From the NCBI GenBank assembly GCA_963743825.1, contig CAVURC010000019.1, forward strand, positions 53,308-117,307: a stretch of DNA of 64,000 bases, given 5' to 3'. Made by a program: the position numbers and the translations under genes. The notes under the pieces were generated by a model. The model did no database searches. It saw only the letters and a list, made by a program, of their open reading frames with translations, and had not been told where the DNA came from. Shown in pieces: positions 62,901 through 64,000 of the stretch (position 1 is the first letter of the stretch; each line of letters starts with the position of its first letter). The DNA is from Sva-07 sp963743825. Its GTDB lineage: Bacteria; Actinomycetota; Acidimicrobiia; Acidimicrobiales; Ilumatobacteraceae.

Positions 62901-63939
62901 CGTCGATGTTCAAGCGCTTCGACATCGCCATCGAAACGGTGATCGCAGGCCATGTCGCCGGCGAACTCACCGGTGTCGGCTCGATCACGGTCGACCTGGC
63001 CGACGGAGCGGTCGGCTACACCACCACCGGTGGACACCTTCGACCCGACGACGGTCGAAGCGCTCGAGTCGTTCCGCGCCGCGATCGTCGAGGGCAGGAC
63101 CGTTGTCGATCCGACGCCGACCGCGTTGCGGCCACTGCCGGGTCCCTTCGTCCTGGACCTCGCGACGGGCGAGCGGACGCCGCTTCCCGACGGCCTCGTC
63201 GGCGGACTCGACTACTGGGTGTCGCCCGACGAGTCGAGCATCGCGTTCGGCCGATGCTGCACCGACGACGACGTGATCACGATCGCCGACATCGATGGCA
63301 CGGACGTCCGGGCCCTCACCCCATCCGACGGGCACAACCAGTACGCAGCGGCGTGGTCTCCTGATGGCACTCGGCTCGTGTACCAGGAGAACGACGGCGC
63401 GACGACCGGCAACCTGTTCGTGGAGAACCTGACCACCGGAGAGAAGTCCCAGATCACCGACTACGAATCAACGGGTACGGACTGGTGGTGGCTCGCGCCG
63501 AGCTTCAGTCCGGACGGCGAGAACGTGATCTTCCAACTCAACCGCGACGGCACCGAGACAGGAGGGTGGGATGTGTGGTCGGTGCCGGTGGCACGGCGGA
63601 GCACCGCGCCTGCTCGTGCCGGACGCCGTGTTCCCGATGTACTTCCCCGACGGCGAGCGGATCGCGGTCGTCGATCCGGCGCCCTCCGACCTCGCCGGTC
63701 CCGGCATCTCCATCGTCGCTGCCGATGGGTCACGCCGCGTCCTCGTGACCGCCGAGGAGCACGTGTGGTTCCCGAGCATGTCGCCCGACGGGAGCAGGAT
63801 CGCCTATCTGGACGGCAGCACCATACGCATCGTCGACGTCGAGACCGGCGAGTCGACGTCGGTTGCCGAAGGGGAAACTGTCGAGTGGTTGGGCGACGAT
63901 CGTCTGGTGATCGTCCCCGGTTCGGTCGGAGCCTCGTAG
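59906..63939 (+). pseudogene. BTAD/SARP-type regulator fused to STAND-like NTPase, membrane helix, BMP-like domain and propeller; eight apparent +1 indels
   Basis: Reconstructed across eight +1 shifts, the protein has about 1343 residues. The order is an OmpR/PhoB-type winged helix (SLGGPKQRFVLACLLAEPN, GLWGDDPPETARHTVQGYVS; about 30-95) and a BTAD helical domain (about 105-250). A STAND-like NTPase follows (about 270-690; Walker A GPSGSGKSS, Walker B-like LLLVVDQFEELFT). One membrane helix (LVVLFAAIAVFAGVIAYPLL; about 733-752) leads to a BMP/PnrA-like ligand-binding domain (TTFALIDSTIVGELPNVVGV, GKIGYIGANSQPFIEAF, DVIFVAAGASGQGVIEAA). A TolB-like propeller (SPDGTRLVY, FSPDGENVIF, SPDGSRIAYLDG) ends the chain. 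The topology is DNA binding inside, ligand binding outside. The shifts fall near 60369, 60930, 62321, 62378, 62407, 62885, 63031 and 63595. Confidence 0.72.
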
Positions 63940-64000
63940 ACGCCTCGTCGACGAGATCACGTTCGACGCGGTGTCTGGAGGGCGTCGGGGCTCACACCGG

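Noticed and set aside
60366..63600. Programmed ribosomal frameshifting in the giant regulator
   Set aside because: Eight sites without slippery motifs or shared structure make programmed shifts implausible.

Overview
The window is about 64 kb of GC-rich, densely coded chromosome. Gene content suggests a free-living actinobacterium: F420-type luciferase-like oxidoreductase, MmpL exporter, BTAD/SARP-type regulator, CtpE-like P-type ATPase, M23 endopeptidase, leaderless promoters. The style resembles Acidimicrobiia such as Ilumatobacter. That placement is inference from style, not from a search. No rRNA, tRNA, CRISPR array, phage, transposase or insertion sequence was recognised.

Layout. 0-4 kb holds the conserved rpsF-ssb-rpsR-rplI-dnaB block, with a cluster of DnaA-box-like sites in front of dnaB and a perfect palindrome shared by the stop codons of dnaB and its convergent neighbour. 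4-10 kb has a broken D-threonine-aldolase-like gene, a class V aminotransferase, a three-gene operon of two ferritin-like di-iron proteins plus a zinc-ribbon protein behind a twin operator, and purE-purK. 10-25 kb has pirin, an MFS transporter, trmB, azlC-azlD, a PH-like membrane protein, a long SPFH protein, a catabolic group (TauD-like dioxygenase, D-acylamino-acid hydrolase, Baeyer-Villiger monooxygenase) and TrkH-TrkA potassium uptake. 25-38 kb has engB, a KAS-III-like enzyme, a TetR/MmpL pair, PhyH, two interleaved ABC ATPase/permease pairs, an LLM oxidoreductase, VOC proteins and a geranylgeranyl-reductase-like enzyme. 38-48 kb has a CubicO-like hydrolase, sodC, a nitronate-monooxygenase-like protein, a GSA-aminomutase-like enzyme, a D-2-hydroxyacid dehydrogenase, a sigma factor divergent from a winged-helix regulator, and a second SPFH protein. 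48-64 kb has nifJ with a dihydroorotate-dehydrogenase-like partner, an M23 peptidase, a second class V aminotransferase, a P-type ATPase, a P450, a small secreted repeat protein and a giant membrane-spanning regulator.

Three signals cut across the annotation. (1) Two families of fixed-length intergenic hairpins occur three times each: family A (53 bp, ends CCGAAATGTGCG/CGCATTTTTCGG, with compensating stem changes) and family B (50 bp, ends GTTTGYG/CRCAAAC). (2) At least ten genes have a TANNNT hexamer followed by six bases and then the start codon, the arrangement expected of leaderless transcription. (3) About twenty single-base frameshifts break otherwise well-conserved genes. Nearly all whose sign can be read are insertions, and they are densest in the last 18 kb, with eight in the final gene. 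This looks more like uncorrected sequence indels than biology, so the affected genes are described as reconstructed.

The strongest candidate for an undescribed system is the final gene: a BTAD/SARP-type DNA-binding regulator fused to a STAND-like NTPase, one membrane segment, a BMP/PnrA-like ligand-binding domain and a TolB-like propeller. It is divergent from a small secreted protein built of two near-identical modules. The paired ferritin-like operon is the second candidate.
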